From Haloferax sulfurifontis ATCC BAA-897 (GTDB lineage Archaea > Halobacteriota > Halobacteria > Halobacteriales > Haloferacaceae), in NCBI RefSeq assembly GCF_000337835.1, contig NZ_AOLM01000027.1:124001-188000 (forward strand): a stretch of DNA of 64,000 nucleotides, written 5' to 3'. The position numbers and the translations under genes are program-made. Positions 35,847 through 45,612 of the stretch are shown piece by piece. Every line of letters starts with the position of its first letter. Within the stretch, counting starts at the first letter, position 1. The notes under the pieces are model-generated. The model was not told where the DNA came from and ran no database searches. It was given only the letters and a program-made list of their open reading frames with translations.

Positions 35847-35930
35847 GCATTTTGAGGCAAGCCACCGTCGCGTTTAACAGTTGTGATTGTGGGCCACCGT
35901 CAGACGGCGTGACACACCGCCGACCCCGAC

Positions 35931-36527
35931 TCAGTACCGCGAATAGCCCGCGGTGTCGAGGTAGTTGTGTGCGACCGTAATCGAGTGGTCGGCGTGGAGA
36001 ATCTCGGGGCCGAGGCGGACCCGCTCGTCGGCGGCGGCCGCCAGCAACTCGGCCTCCTCGTCGGTGAAGTCGTGGTGGTCCGAGAGGACGAAAAGCGGGT
36101 TCTCGGGCGGTTCGACCTGAACCACGGGGTCGCCGTCCTCGTGGAGTTCGACCACGGTCGCGTCGCGGGCGGCCTCCTCCAGCGTCGTCTCGAAGCCCAT
36201 CCGGCGGATGGAGACCCCCGGTGACGACTCGGCGGGCATGTGGCCGATGGCCTCCTCGCGCTTTTCGAGCGCCTTGCGAATCAGGGCGGCGGTGGAGCGC
36301 TCGTCGGGGTTGAGTCGGCGGAGTTCCGAGCCCTCGAAGCGGACGGTGTACTCGTCGCCGAGGACGAGGTGGACCCGAACGTCCTCGCGGATGTCGTGCG
36401 AGAGGAAGAACGCGGAGTTGACACAGCGACAGAGCACGTCGAGTCGGCCGGCCCCGCCCGCGATGTCGTCGAGCGAGAAGTCGGGCGTCGTCGGCGCGTC
36501 GTGGCCGATGACGATGAATTGGCGCAT
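35931..36527 (-). CDS. trmY: tRNA (pseudouridine(54)-N(1))-methyltransferase TrmY
   Basis: 198 residues from ATG 36527. Belongs to the DUF358/SPOUT methyltransferases: begins [21 protein letters not shown], has a central [20 protein letters not shown] segment, and the SAM-binding trefoil knot near [16 protein letters not shown]. It methylates N1 of pseudouridine 54 in archaeal tRNA. That pseudouridine is made by Pus10, whose gene lies at 48404 in this window. A longer frame (to 36653) is promoter sequence. Located next to tRNA-Pro. Confidence 0.93.
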   Translation of the reverse strand: MRQFIVIGHDAPTTPDFSLDDIAGGAGRLDVLCRCVNSAFFLSHDIREDVRVHLVLGDEYTVRFEGSELRRLNPDERSTAALIRKALEKREEAIGHMPAESSPGVSIRRMGFETTLEEAARDATVVELHEDGDPVVQVEPPENPLFVLSDHHDFTDEEAELLAAAADERVRLGPEILHADHSITVAHNYLDTAGYSRY

Positions 36528-36665
36528 GAATCCGACTCGGCGCGTGAGGGTCTTATCGCTGTTCACTCGCGCGGGGACGCGGGGGCCGACGGCGCGAGAA
36601 GAGAGCGCCGGGCCGACGGCGACGACGCGAATCACCCCGACCGCGCACGTCATAGCCGCTGGACG

Positions 36666-36680
36666 CTTACCTCAGGTAAG
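36666..36680. promoter_or_regulatory. Inverted repeat at the ABC exporter start
   Basis: CTTACCT-C-AGGTAAG is a 7-bp inverted repeat with one central base. Its last base is the first base of the GTG start. It could be a repressor site or, if the ATG at 36707 is used, part of a leader. Confidence 0.4.
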
Positions 36681-38605
36681 TGAGCCACCAAGCCGGGCGC
36701 GACCCGATGGTCCGCCTGTTCGCCGAGTACGGACGCGAGAACCTCGCGTGGTTCGTCGTCGGGCTACTGGCGAGCGTCTTGGGGCGACTCATCGCGGTCG
36801 TGCCGGCGCTCGTCCTCGGGGTCGCCATCGACGCGGTGTTCTTCAGAAACACGGCGTACGCCCTCCCGTTGGTCCCGTCGACGTGGTTACCGACGACCGT
36901 CTCCGGGCAGTTCTGGCTGAGTTTCTGGCTCGTCATCGGGGCGTTCGTCGGCGGCGTCGCGCTCTCGTGGGTGCAGGGTCTCGGCCTCGCCGTCTACTCG
37001 AACCGCGTCCAGCACGCCGTCCGGGTCGACACCTACGACGCGCTCCAGCGCCTCGACATGGCCTTCTTCGACGACAAACAGACCGGACAGGTGCTGTCGA
37101 TTCTCGACGGCGACGTGCGCAACCTCCGGACGTTCCTCGACAGCACGCTCTCGGGCGGCCTCCAGTTGGTCGTCGCCGTCGTCGGCATCGCGGGCGTGCT
37201 GTTCTACCTGAACGCCCAGCTCGCGGTCGTCACGCTCGTGGCCGTCCCCCTACTCGCGGTCTTCACCGTCTGGTTCATGCGGACGATTCGGCCGCTGTAC
37301 CGCGCGCTCCGCGAGAGCGTCGGCGCGCTCAACACCCGCATCGAGAACAACGTCTCGGGGATGGAGGTCATCAAGGCCTCGGCGACCGAGGACTACGAGA
37401 CCGACCGCGTCGCCGACGCCTCCATGGACTACTACCGGCGCGCCCTCGCGGTCGTCAGGCTCGACTACCTCTACCAGCCGTCGATGGAACTCCTCGCTGG
37501 CGTCGCGTTCGCCGCCACGTTCGCCATCGGCGGCGTCTGGCTCATCTTCGGCCCGCCCGGGCCCTTCACCGGCGACCTGCTCGTCGGCGAGTTCGTCACG
37601 TTCCTGTTCATGACCCAGCGGTTCATCGACCCGCTGTCCGGCGCGGGCCGCATCGTCAACTCCTACGAGAACGCCCGCGCCTCGGGCGAGCGCATCTTCG
37701 GACTGGCCGACCGCGAGGCCGTCGTCCGCGACGCGCCCGCCGCCGCCGCCCTCGACGCGGTCGCCGGTCGCGTGGAGTTCGACCGCGTGTCGTTCGCCTA
37801 CGCGACCGGCCGCGAGGTGCTCCGCGAGGTCTCGTTCGCGGCCGAACCGGGCGACACCGTCGCGCTCGTCGGCCCCACGGGCGCGGGGAAATCCACCGTC
37901 GCAAAGCTCCTCCTCCGGCTCTACGAACCCGCGGGCGGCGCGGTCCGCGTGGACGGCCGCGACGTGCGCGACGTTCGAATCCGGGACCTCCGCGAGGCCA
38001 TCGGCTACGTGAGTCAGGACGTGTACCTCTTCGACGGCACGGTCAGGGAGAACCTCCTGTACGGGGCGTTCGACGCGACCGAGGCGGAGATGGTCGCGGC
38101 CGCGAGAGCCGCCGAGGCCCACGAGTTCGTCTCGCGGCTCCCCGACGGCTACGACACCCGCATCGGCGAGCGCGGCGTGAAGCTCTCGGGCGGCCAGCGC
38201 CAGCGGCTCTCAATCGCCCGCGCGATGCTCCAAGACCCGCGGATTCTCGTCCTCGACGAGGCGACCAGCGCCGTCGACACCGAGACGGAACTGCTCATTC
38301 AGCGCGCGCTCGACCGCCTCTCGGCGGGTCGGACGACGCTCGTCATCGCCCACCGGCTCTCGACGGTTCGCCGCGCCGACGCCATCGTCGTCCTCGACGA
38401 GGGCGAAGTCGTCGAATCGGGCACCCACGACGAACTGGTCGAACTCGGCGGCCTCTACGCGACGCTGTGGGGTATTCAGGCAGGCGACGTGTCCGGCGTC
38501 TCGGCGGACATCCTCGCGCGGCTGGTCGAGCGAAGCCGCGCGGCCGACGACGCCGACGCCGACCGCATCGCCGACAGGGTCGCCGACGGCGGCGACGACG
38601 CCTGA
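36680..38605 (+). CDS. ABC exporter (fused membrane and ATPase domains)
   Basis: 641 residues from GTG 36680. Six membrane helices (about 24-330) followed by an ATPase: Walker A GPTGAGKST at 398-406, Q-loop YVSQD, signature LSGGQ at 502-506, Walker B ILVLDEATSAVD, and H-loop IAHRLSTV. It is a half-transporter that should dimerise; the substrate (lipid or drug) is unknown. An alternative ATG at 36707 starts MVRLFAEYG. The GTG abuts an inverted repeat (CTTACCTCAGGTAAG, 36666-36680). Divergent from trmY. Confidence 0.9.
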   Translation: MSHQAGRDPMVRLFAEYGRENLAWFVVGLLASVLGRLIAVVPALVLGVAIDAVFFRNTAYALPLVPSTWLPTTVSGQFWLSFWLVIGAFVGGVALSWVQGLGLAVYSNRVQHAVRVDTYDALQRLDMAFFDDKQTGQVLSILDGDVRNLRTFLDSTLSGGLQLVVAVVGIAGVLFYLNAQLAVVTLVAVPLLAVFTVWFMRTIRPLYRALRESVGALNTRIENNVSGMEVIKASATEDYETDRVADASMDYYRRALAVVRLDYLYQPSMELLAGVAFAATFAIGGVWLIFGPPGPFTGDLLVGEFVTFLFMTQRFIDPLSGAGRIVNSYENARASGERIFGLADREAVVRDAPAAAALDAVAGRVEFDRVSFAYATGREVLREVSFAAEPGDTVALVGPTGAGKSTVAKLLLRLYEPAGGAVRVDGRDVRDVRIRDLREAIGYVSQDVYLFDGTVRENLLYGAFDATEAEMVAAARAAEAHEFVSRLPDGYDTRIGERGVKLSGGQRQRLSIARAMLQDPRILVLDEATSAVDTETELLIQRALDRLSAGRTTLVIAHRLSTVRRADAIVVLDEGEVVESGTHDELVELGGLYATLWGIQAGDVSGVSADILARLVERSRAADDADADRIADRVADGGDDA

Positions 38606-38701
38606 CGGCGGCTCAGCGGTCGCTCGGAGGCGAGTGACAAAAAAGTCGAGTTCGAGACGGGAACGCGGGCGGCCGGCTTCGGTCGCGTCGGGGCGACGCA
38701 G

Positions 38702-39745
38702 TTACGCCGGCGTGGGCGTGGTTCCTCGGGTGGGTGCCGAGCCCGTTGTCGAACCCGGTGCCGGACCGGCCGGGGCGCCGGCTTCGGGCGTGGCCGGTTC
38801 GGGCGCGCCGGACTCCTTGTCACCGGAGACGAGGAAGTCCGCGAGGTTGCCCACGAGCACCTCGTTGTCGGCCTCGTAGGCCGACTCGGGCGCGAGGAAG
38901 TCGGCGTCGCCGATGGCGACGACCGTCTCGCTCTGGGCGGCGACCGTGTACGGGCCGGTCTTGCGAACCGACTCGACGCGGGTCTCGCCGCCGGAGACGA
39001 GCGCCGGCGAGACGCTGTCGTCCGAAATCGAAAGCGGCGCGGCGTCGCGGAACACGACCTCGTCGACGCCCTCGGTCAGGGCGGTGTCGCCCTCGGGCGC
39101 GGCGTAGACGTTCTCGTAGTTGAGGTAGTAGTCGTGCATGTTGTACAGCGACGAGGAGCCGAACGAGACCCCGTAGTCGGAGGTCAGGCCGGCGTCGCCG
39201 CCGGTGGTCCCGGACGACACCGAGACGGTGATGAGACCGAGGATGCTCGTCGTGCCCGCGGACTGCGGGTCGCCGAGGAGGGCGACGCGACCGCCGGCGT
39301 CTTCGAACGACCGGAGGCCGTCGAGCTGGTCGCTGGTGTACGGCCGTTCGGGGTTGACGACGACGAAGGCGTCGGCCCGCCGGAGCGAGGCGTTGAAGTC
39401 CCGCTGGGCGTCCTCGCGGGTGAGGTACTTCACCTGATGGCCGTTGGCGACGAGGGCGTCGACGAGCGGTTGCACGTCGGACTCGCTCACGTCGTTTTGG
39501 TGGGCCACGTCGATGAGGACGGTCTTCGGTGCGGCGTTCGAGTCCATCGCCACCTCGCCCGATTCGGGGCCGGGCGTGGCGACGAGTTCGTCCGCGTCGA
39601 ACGCCTGTTTCGCGGCGTTTTGGGTGTCTGCCGAGTCGTTGCCGCCGAGTTGGACGGCGTAGGGTGCCACCGCGGCCCCGACCAAGATGAGGGCGAGCGC
39701 GACCGCGAAGACGGCCGCCCCGCGGAGTAGGTTACGCTGAGACAT
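38702..39745 (-). CDS. DUF4350-type membrane-anchored protein
   Basis: 347 residues. An N-terminal membrane anchor (8-30) is followed by an extracytoplasmic glutamine-amidotransferase-like domain: TVLIDVAHQNDVSESDVQPLVDALVANG, AFVVVNPERPYTSDQLDGLRSFEDAGGRVALLGDP, and later ETVVAIGDADFL. Catalytic cysteine is not seen, so it probably binds rather than cleaves. The C-terminal tail (about 318-347) is Pro/Gly/Thr-rich. The start lies 14 bp inside the end of sppA, so the two are translated together. Confidence 0.78.
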   Translation of the reverse strand: MSQRNLLRGAAVFAVALALILVGAAVAPYAVQLGGNDSADTQNAAKQAFDADELVATPGPESGEVAMDSNAAPKTVLIDVAHQNDVSESDVQPLVDALVANGHQVKYLTREDAQRDFNASLRRADAFVVVNPERPYTSDQLDGLRSFEDAGGRVALLGDPQSAGTTSILGLITVSVSSGTTGGDAGLTSDYGVSFGSSSLYNMHDYYLNYENVYAAPEGDTALTEGVDEVVFRDAAPLSISDDSVSPALVSGGETRVESVRKTGPYTVAAQSETVVAIGDADFLAPESAYEADNEVLVGNLADFLVSGDKESGAPEPATPEAGAPAGPAPGSTTGSAPTRGTTPTPA

Positions 39746-40631
39746 TGCCGATCACCTCGTCTTCGTACTGCACCTGTCCGTACACCATCAGGAACTGCGG
39801 GGCGCGAACGCCGTCGTAGCCCATGGGACTCTCGTCGACGACGACCGTCGAGTTGCCGTTCTGCGAGCTGAGAAGGATGATTCCCGAGCGGGTCGGCGGC
39901 TCCTTCTCGACGACCTCGTAGTTTTCGAGGCCGGCCTCGGAGGCGGCGCGGTCGATGGCCGTCTGGAGCGTGCCGATATCGTCGGCGTAGCCGTTCTGCG
40001 TGGCGCGAGCGCCGGTGTAGACCTTCGCGTAGGCGACTTCCTCGCGCGACAGCGAGAGCTCGTCGCCGCGGTGCTCCATGACGCTACCGACGAAGGCGTG
40101 TTTCAGCGTCTCAATCTGGGCTTCGCGTTGGTCGACGGTCATCGAGGCCTTGTCTGGCCCGGTGCGAATCTCGTTGGACGAGCCGCCGATGGGGGCCGAC
40201 CCGCGGACGCCGACGCTCCCGATTATCGAGGAGGGCGTCACGTAGATGCTCTCGGAGGGGAGCATCGTGTAGTACGCGCCCGACGCGCCCGCGCCTTGGA
40301 CGCTCGAAACGACGGGCATCTCTTGGGCGGTCCGATTGACCGCCATGTACATCCGCTCGGAGGCGGCCGCGGAGCCGCCGGGGCTGTCGACCTGCAGGAC
40401 GACCGCCTTTACCGATTCGTTCTCTCGCGCTTCGTGGAGATCCTCTTCCAGCTGGTCAGCTGTGTAGGAGGTGATGGTCCCGTCGACCGAGATGACCGCG
40501 ACCCTGTCTGGGGTGGGCGCGGCCGCGTCGTAGACGACGGGGGCGAGGAATGCTCCAACCAGGACGGCCGCGACGAGGGCGAGGACCGAGACGGTCCGCG
40601 TCGACGCCGCGGAGGAGGGTTTTGATACCAT
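39732..40631 (-). CDS. sppA: Signal peptide peptidase SppA
   Basis: 299 residues. A single N-terminal membrane segment (15-38) anchors the protease. The ClpP-like fold contains VVLQVDSPGGSAAASERMY, nucleophile Ser117 in GAGASGAYY, and the general base Lys161 in TGPDKASMT. SppA digests signal peptides left in the membrane. It is the first gene of a two-gene unit with the DUF4350 protein. Confidence 0.9.
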   Translation of the reverse strand: MVSKPSSAASTRTVSVLALVAAVLVGAFLAPVVYDAAAPTPDRVAVISVDGTITSYTADQLEEDLHEARENESVKAVVLQVDSPGGSAAASERMYMAVNRTAQEMPVVSSVQGAGASGAYYTMLPSESIYVTPSSIIGSVGVRGSAPIGGSSNEIRTGPDKASMTVDQREAQIETLKHAFVGSVMEHRGDELSLSREEVAYAKVYTGARATQNGYADDIGTLQTAIDRAASEAGLENYEVVEKEPPTRSGIILLSSQNGNSTVVVDESPMGYDGVRAPQFLMVYGQVQYEDEVIGNVSA

Positions 40632-40773
40632 ACTGCGGACGAGAGTTCTAGAGCCGGTGTCAAAATAGTTGTCATTAGAAAAGACAGTCTTGCGGACACG
40701 ACTGTCGGCACGCGTCGGGATCGTGAGTGAAGCCGCGACGCCGAGACACCGAAAAACGGGAGTCGTGACCGGT

Positions 40774-41559
40774 TCAGTCGGTCAGCCCGTAGCCGCGACG
40801 GAACAGCACGACGTTGAGGCCGACGACGCCGAGCGTGAGCGCCGTCAGCACGCCGAGAGACAGGTTCGGGTCCACCTCGGTGACGCCGAGGAAGCCGTAG
40901 CGGACGCCGTTGACCATGTACACCATCGGGTTGAGGAGCGACGCCTGCTGGAAGGTCTCGGGAATCTCGTTGAGCGAGTAGAAGACGCCGCCGAAGAACA
41001 CCAGCGGGCGGAGGATGAACTGGTTCATCATCGTCAGGTCGTCGAAGTCGTCGGCCCAGAGGCCGCCGACCACGCCGAGGCCCGCGAAAAGCAGGGTGAT
41101 GACGAGCATAAAGGCGACGAGGTAGAACGGTTGGGCGACGCCGACGGACGTGAAGAACGCGCCGATGAGGGCGACGAGCGCGCCGACGAGCACCCCGCGG
41201 GTCGCACTGGAGAGGACGTACGCGCCGACCATCGAGGAGTACGAAAGCGGCGAGGTGAGCGCCTCCTCGATGTAGCGGTTCCAGCGGCCGTGGAAGATGG
41301 AAAACGAGGCGTTCTCGAAGGCGTTGGAGACGGCTCCGAGGACGATGAGGCCGGGGAGGATAAACAGGATGTACGGGACGCCCGCGATTTCGTTGATGCG
41401 CTCGCCGAGGATGACGCCGAACACGGAGAAGTACAGCACGTTCGTGATAAACGGCGGGACGAACGTGTTGCGCGGGCGGCGGACGAACCGGAGGACCTCG
41501 CGGCGAAGCAGGGCGTAAAAGCCGGTCACGTCGAGGCTCGTGAGACTCGCGAGGCTCAT
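40774..41559 (-). CDS. ABC-2 type transporter permease
   Basis: 261 residues with six membrane helices and the ABC2_membrane signature around GFYALLRREVLRFVRRPRNTFVPPFITNVLYFSVFG. The start overlaps the stop of the ATPase gene by 4 bp. Together they should form an exporter of the drug, lipid or polysaccharide type; the substrate is not apparent. Monocistronic apart from its partner. Confidence 0.88.
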   Translation of the reverse strand: MSLASLTSLDVTGFYALLRREVLRFVRRPRNTFVPPFITNVLYFSVFGVILGERINEIAGVPYILFILPGLIVLGAVSNAFENASFSIFHGRWNRYIEEALTSPLSYSSMVGAYVLSSATRGVLVGALVALIGAFFTSVGVAQPFYLVAFMLVITLLFAGLGVVGGLWADDFDDLTMMNQFILRPLVFFGGVFYSLNEIPETFQQASLLNPMVYMVNGVRYGFLGVTEVDPNLSLGVLTALTLGVVGLNVVLFRRGYGLTD

Positions 41560-42509
41560 TGTTCGACCTCCGCGGTGGCGCGGCCCTCACCCTGTCTCGT
41601 CATCTCGACGAACACCTCTTCGAGCGACGTGCGGGAGATTTCGAGGTCGACGATTTCGTGGCCCTGCCGGTCGAGCGCCTGCACCACGTCGGGGGCGACG
41701 AGGCCGCCCTGTTGCGCCGTCACGACGAGACGGGTCCCGTCCAATTCGACCGCGTCGACGCGGTCGTCGTCGGCGGCGAAGTCGGGCACCGCCGTCGGCG
41801 GGTCGCGGAGTTGGACGACGATGTCGTCGGTGCCGCGGTCCATCAGTTCCTCGGGGCTGGCGACCTCGATGACGGAGCCGGAGTCGAGGATGGCGACCTC
41901 GTCGCAGAGGCGTTCGGCCTCCTCGATGTAGTGGGTCGTAAGGAGGATGGTCGTCCCGCTGTCGTTGAGGTCGACGATGGTCTCCCAGAGTTCGTGGCGC
42001 AGTTGCACGTCGACCCCGGCGGTCGGCTCGTCGAGGATGAGCAGGTCGGGGTCGGTGATGAGCGCCCGCGCGAGCATGAAGCGGCGTTTCATCCCGCCGG
42101 AGAGCCAGTCGAAGCGGGTGTCGCGCTTGTCGTAGATGCCGACGCGCTTGAGCACCTCGTCGGCGCGCTCTGCGGCCTCGTCGTGCGGAATCCCGTGGTA
42201 GCCCGCCTTGTGTTCGAGCACCTCACGGATGGGGAAAAAGCGGTCCACGTTGAACTCCTGGGGCGCGAGGCCGATGCGGTCGCGGGCCTCGCGGTAGTCG
42301 TCTTCCACGTCGTAGCCGAAGACGCTCGCCTCGCCGCCGGTCTTGCGGACGAGGCCGACGAGGATGTTGATGAACGTCGTCTTGCCCGCCCCGTTCGGCC
42401 CCAACAGCCCGAAGAACGACCCCTCCGGAACGTCGAGGTCGACGCCGTCGAGGGCGCGGACGTCGCCGTAGGACTTCGTCAGGTCGCGTATCTCAATCGC
42501 GGATGCCAT
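41556..42509 (-). CDS. ABC transporter ATP-binding protein (exporter partner)
   Basis: 317 residues. Walker A GPNGAGKT, signature LSGGM (DWLSGGMKRR), Walker B LLILDEPTAGVD and the H-loop LLTTHYIEEA are all present, with a C-terminal regulatory domain of about 100 residues typical of DrrA-like ATPases. Pairs with the permease at 40774 through a 4-bp overlap. Confidence 0.9.
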   Translation of the reverse strand: MASAIEIRDLTKSYGDVRALDGVDLDVPEGSFFGLLGPNGAGKTTFINILVGLVRKTGGEASVFGYDVEDDYREARDRIGLAPQEFNVDRFFPIREVLEHKAGYHGIPHDEAAERADEVLKRVGIYDKRDTRFDWLSGGMKRRFMLARALITDPDLLILDEPTAGVDVQLRHELWETIVDLNDSGTTILLTTHYIEEAERLCDEVAILDSGSVIEVASPEELMDRGTDDIVVQLRDPPTAVPDFAADDDRVDAVELDGTRLVVTAQQGGLVAPDVVQALDRQGHEIVDLEISRTSLEEVFVEMTRQGEGRATAEVEQ

Positions 42510-42855
42510 TCGTTGGTGCGTCGTCGGGCGTGGACGCGATTAAGCGTAGTGTCCGCGGAACGCCCCGTCACGGCGTGGCACGCCCGGTCGCCGGGGAAAC
42601 CGACGACGCTCGAACCCCGCTCAAGCAGTTAGATGTGTTACCACGTGTCAAATTAGGGCCTAATATCCGTTCGTACAGAACTAAGTCATTAACTAATATT
42701 ATCATTATCAATCATTAACTATTAGTACTCCTCGGCAGTCGAACCGGGTGAGGAGACATCCGATGGTAGTATCCGAAGCACACCACGCATCCGACCGCTC
42801 GACGACCGCGATTCGAACCGACCGCTACCGACCGCCGACCCCACCGACGTAACCG
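42510..42855. promoter_or_regulatory. AT-rich control region of the glyoxylate operon
   Basis: The stretch 42640-42730 is AT-rich and holds a palindrome ATTAGGGCCTAAT (42652-42664) and a direct repeat of TCATTAACTA at 42686-42695 and 42712-42721 (26 bp apart, about two and a half helical turns). No gene is seen. These are the best candidates for operators controlling the aceA/aceB transcripts in response to acetate. Confidence 0.5.
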
Positions 42856-43110
42856 ATGACAGACCGCGACAACACGACCCGAACCGACACGACGACCCGC
42901 ACGCCGACCACCCCTCGCTCGACGACGACTCGCCCTCGCGCCGCGCGGCGCTACCCCAACAACGAGGAGAACATGGACGCGCCGCTCGTCCCCTTCATCC
43001 GACAACCGGGCGAGGACGACGAGATGACCACTATCCGGCGCGAACTGGCCGCGCTCCGCGCCCAACTGAACCGCATCGAGCGAACGATGCAGTCCACCGA
43101 CACCCAATGA
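42856..43110 (+). CDS. Small protein translationally coupled to aceA, unknown function
   Basis: 84 residues. Residues 1-35 are a Thr/Arg/Pro-rich disordered segment, and the rest is [20 protein letters not shown] followed by a helical [18 protein letters not shown] that could form a short coiled coil. The stop overlaps the aceA start (ATGA). An internal ATG at 42973, preceded by GAGGAG, may be the real start and would give 45 residues. No family recognised. Confidence 0.6.
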   Translation: MTDRDNTTRTDTTTRTPTTPRSTTTRPRAARRYPNNEENMDAPLVPFIRQPGEDDEMTTIRRELAALRAQLNRIERTMQSTDTQ

Positions 43111-44144
43111 ACCCGACCGAACTCGACAGCGACGTCTTCGCACAGGATGTTGACAACCAGAAGGCCCGCGAACTGCGGGAGATGCTGAACACGCAGGACT
43201 TCGTGTTCGCCCCCGGCATGTACCACGCCCTCGACGCCCGCCTCGCCGAGATGACGGGCCACGACGCCGCCTACATGTCCGGCTACTCGACGGTCCTCGG
43301 GCAGTTCGGCTTCCCGGACCTGGAGATGGTCACGATGACCGAGATGGTCGAGAACGCAAAGCGCATGGTCGAGGCGACGAACCTCCCGGTCATCGCCGAC
43401 TGCGACACGGGCTACGGCGGCATCCACAACGTCCGCCGCGCCGTCCGCGAGTACGAGAAGGCCGGCGTCGCCGCCGTCCACATCGAAGACCAGACGACGC
43501 CCAAGCGCTGTGGTCACATCGCCGGCAAGCAAATCGTCTCCCGCGAGAAGGCCAAGGCTCGCTTCGAGGCGGCCGTCGACGCCAAGCAGTCGGAGGACAC
43601 GGTCGTCATCGCCCGCACCGACGCCTACGGCTCCTCGAACGGCGACTGGGACGAGCACGTCGAACGCGGCCGCATCTACGCCGACGCCGGCGTCGACATC
43701 GTCTGGCCCGAGATGCCGAACCCGTCCCGCGAGGACGCCGTCGCCTACGCCGAGGAGATTCACGAGACCCACCCGGACCTGAAGCTCGCGTTCAACTACT
43801 CGTCGTCGTTCGCGTGGTCCGAAGAGGAGGACCCGCTGACGTTCCAGGAGCTGGGCGACCTCGGCTACAAGTATATCTTCATCACGCTGTTCGGCCTCCA
43901 CTCGGGCGCGCACTCCGTCTACGAGGACTTCAAGAAGCTCGCCGAACAGGACGAAGAGGGCCAGTTCGACCTCGAACAGCGCTACCTCGACCACCCGACC
44001 GAGAGCCACCACGAGCTGTCGTTCGTCTCGCGGTATCAGGACATCGAGACGCAGTTCGACCCCGAGGCGCGCCGGCGCATCGAGGAGTCCGAAGGGTTCA
44101 GCGAGGAGCAGGCCGACCCCATCACGAGCAACGACGATGACTGA
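43107..44144 (+). CDS. aceA: Isocitrate lyase
   Basis: 345 residues. It splits isocitrate into succinate and glyoxylate. The catalytic loop KRCGH is at 133-137 (Cys135), metal-binding ADCDTGYGG at 97-105, and IEDQ in front of the loop. This is the short, haloarchaeal class of isocitrate lyase, without the large insert of the E. coli enzyme. Overlaps the small gene upstream by 4 bp and aceB downstream by 8 bp, so all three form an operon. Confidence 0.93.
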   Translation: MNPTELDSDVFAQDVDNQKARELREMLNTQDFVFAPGMYHALDARLAEMTGHDAAYMSGYSTVLGQFGFPDLEMVTMTEMVENAKRMVEATNLPVIADCDTGYGGIHNVRRAVREYEKAGVAAVHIEDQTTPKRCGHIAGKQIVSREKAKARFEAAVDAKQSEDTVVIARTDAYGSSNGDWDEHVERGRIYADAGVDIVWPEMPNPSREDAVAYAEEIHETHPDLKLAFNYSSSFAWSEEEDPLTFQELGDLGYKYIFITLFGLHSGAHSVYEDFKKLAEQDEEGQFDLEQRYLDHPTESHHELSFVSRYQDIETQFDPEARRRIEESEGFSEEQADPITSNDDD

Positions 44145-45438
44145 GCGAAGACACGACCGCGAGTTCGTGCGGACGTTCTTCACCTCGCCGACGGCCGTCG
44201 AGGGCGAAGACGACTCCGCGAAGATGCTCCGACGGGCGGCCGGTCTCCGCGGGATGCAAGCGCCCGACGTGTGGGTCCCCGACAACGAGGACGCCACCGC
44301 GCCGTCGATGCGCGACGAGGGGGCCGAGAACATCGTCGAGGTCGTCGCCGAACGCGGAGCCGACTTCCCCGGCGAGATTCACCCGCGGATGGTCTGGCAC
44401 CGCGACAGCCCCGAGACCCGGTATCAGGGCTTCCAGCACATGCTCGACATCACCGACCCCGAGCGGGGCGCGGTCGAGCACATCGACGGCTTCGTCATCC
44501 CCGAGGTCGGCGGCATCGACGACTGGAAGAAGGCCGACGAGTTCTTCACCATCGTCGAGAACGAACACGGCCTCGACGAGGGGAGCCTCGCCATGTCGGT
44601 CATCATCGAGAGCGGCGAGGCCGAACTCGCCATGGGCGACCTCCGCGACGAGATGGGCAAGCCGACGAACAACCTCGAACGCCTGTTCCTCCTCGTCGAC
44701 GGCGAGGTCGACTACACGAAGGACATGCGGGCTATGACGCCCACCGGCGAACTCCCGGCGTGGCCGGAGCTTCGACACAACACCTCCCGCGGGGCCAGCG
44801 CCGCCGGCTGTATCGCCGTGGACGGCCCCTACGACGACATCCGCGACGTGGAGGGCTACCGCGAGCGCATGACCGAGAACCAGGCGAAGGGGATGCTCGG
44901 CATCTGGTCGCTCACGCCCGGGCAGGTCGTCGAGGCCAACACCTCGCCGCTCCCGCCGAAGACCGGCAGTTGGCTCCTCGATGCGGGCGGCGAGGAGGTC
45001 GAACTCGCGTCCGAGGACGGCGTCGAGGCGTACGACGGCGACCGCCTCTCGCTCGAACCCACCGACGAGGGCTACGAACTCCGCGTCGGCGGCGACGCGC
45101 GGGAACTCACCGCGGACGAACTCCGCGAGGAACTGCTCGGGCTGACCTCGTACGTCCCGAGCATGGACGACATCGTCGACTCCATGGAGGAGTTCGAGGC
45201 GGCCAAGGAGGCCGGCCGCGGCGCTATCGCCATGACGCAGTCGGCGACGCTCCGCATCGGCGGCACCGAAATCGACATCGCCAAGGACCGCATGTGGGAC
45301 GAGGCGACCTATCAGGCCGCGATGACGCCCATCAGCCTGTTCCAAGACGTGTACGAGAACCGCCCGGACCAACACGAGGAGTTGGAAGAGCGCTACGGCG
45401 CGGGCGTCGTCGAGCGCGCGATGGAGGTGGGCCTCTAA
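44137..45438 (+). CDS. aceB: Malate synthase, haloarchaeal type
   Basis: 433 residues. It joins glyoxylate and acetyl-CoA to malate. This is the haloarchaeal short malate synthase class, a TIM barrel related to the CitE lyases: [16 protein letters not shown] near the N-terminus, [36 protein letters not shown] and ARGAIAMT-like segments further on. It overlaps aceA by 8 bp (ATGACTGA). Confidence 0.92.
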   Translation: MTERRHDREFVRTFFTSPTAVEGEDDSAKMLRRAAGLRGMQAPDVWVPDNEDATAPSMRDEGAENIVEVVAERGADFPGEIHPRMVWHRDSPETRYQGFQHMLDITDPERGAVEHIDGFVIPEVGGIDDWKKADEFFTIVENEHGLDEGSLAMSVIIESGEAELAMGDLRDEMGKPTNNLERLFLLVDGEVDYTKDMRAMTPTGELPAWPELRHNTSRGASAAGCIAVDGPYDDIRDVEGYRERMTENQAKGMLGIWSLTPGQVVEANTSPLPPKTGSWLLDAGGEEVELASEDGVEAYDGDRLSLEPTDEGYELRVGGDARELTADELREELLGLTSYVPSMDDIVDSMEEFEAAKEAGRGAIAMTQSATLRIGGTEIDIAKDRMWDEATYQAAMTPISLFQDVYENRPDQHEELEERYGAGVVERAMEVGL

Positions 45439-45612
45439 GCTCGGCCACCGACCACAGGGGGTCCGCCGTCGGCCCCGCGTCCGGCTTGGTCAGACGACGG
45501 CGTCCGGTTTCGTAGCTCTGCGACGCGCTCGCCCGAATCGTGGGGGCGACGCGTCGCGCTCGTTTTTCCGCTCGACGCTATCCTCAAGTCCCGCCCGCGC
45601 GACTCGCTGGGT

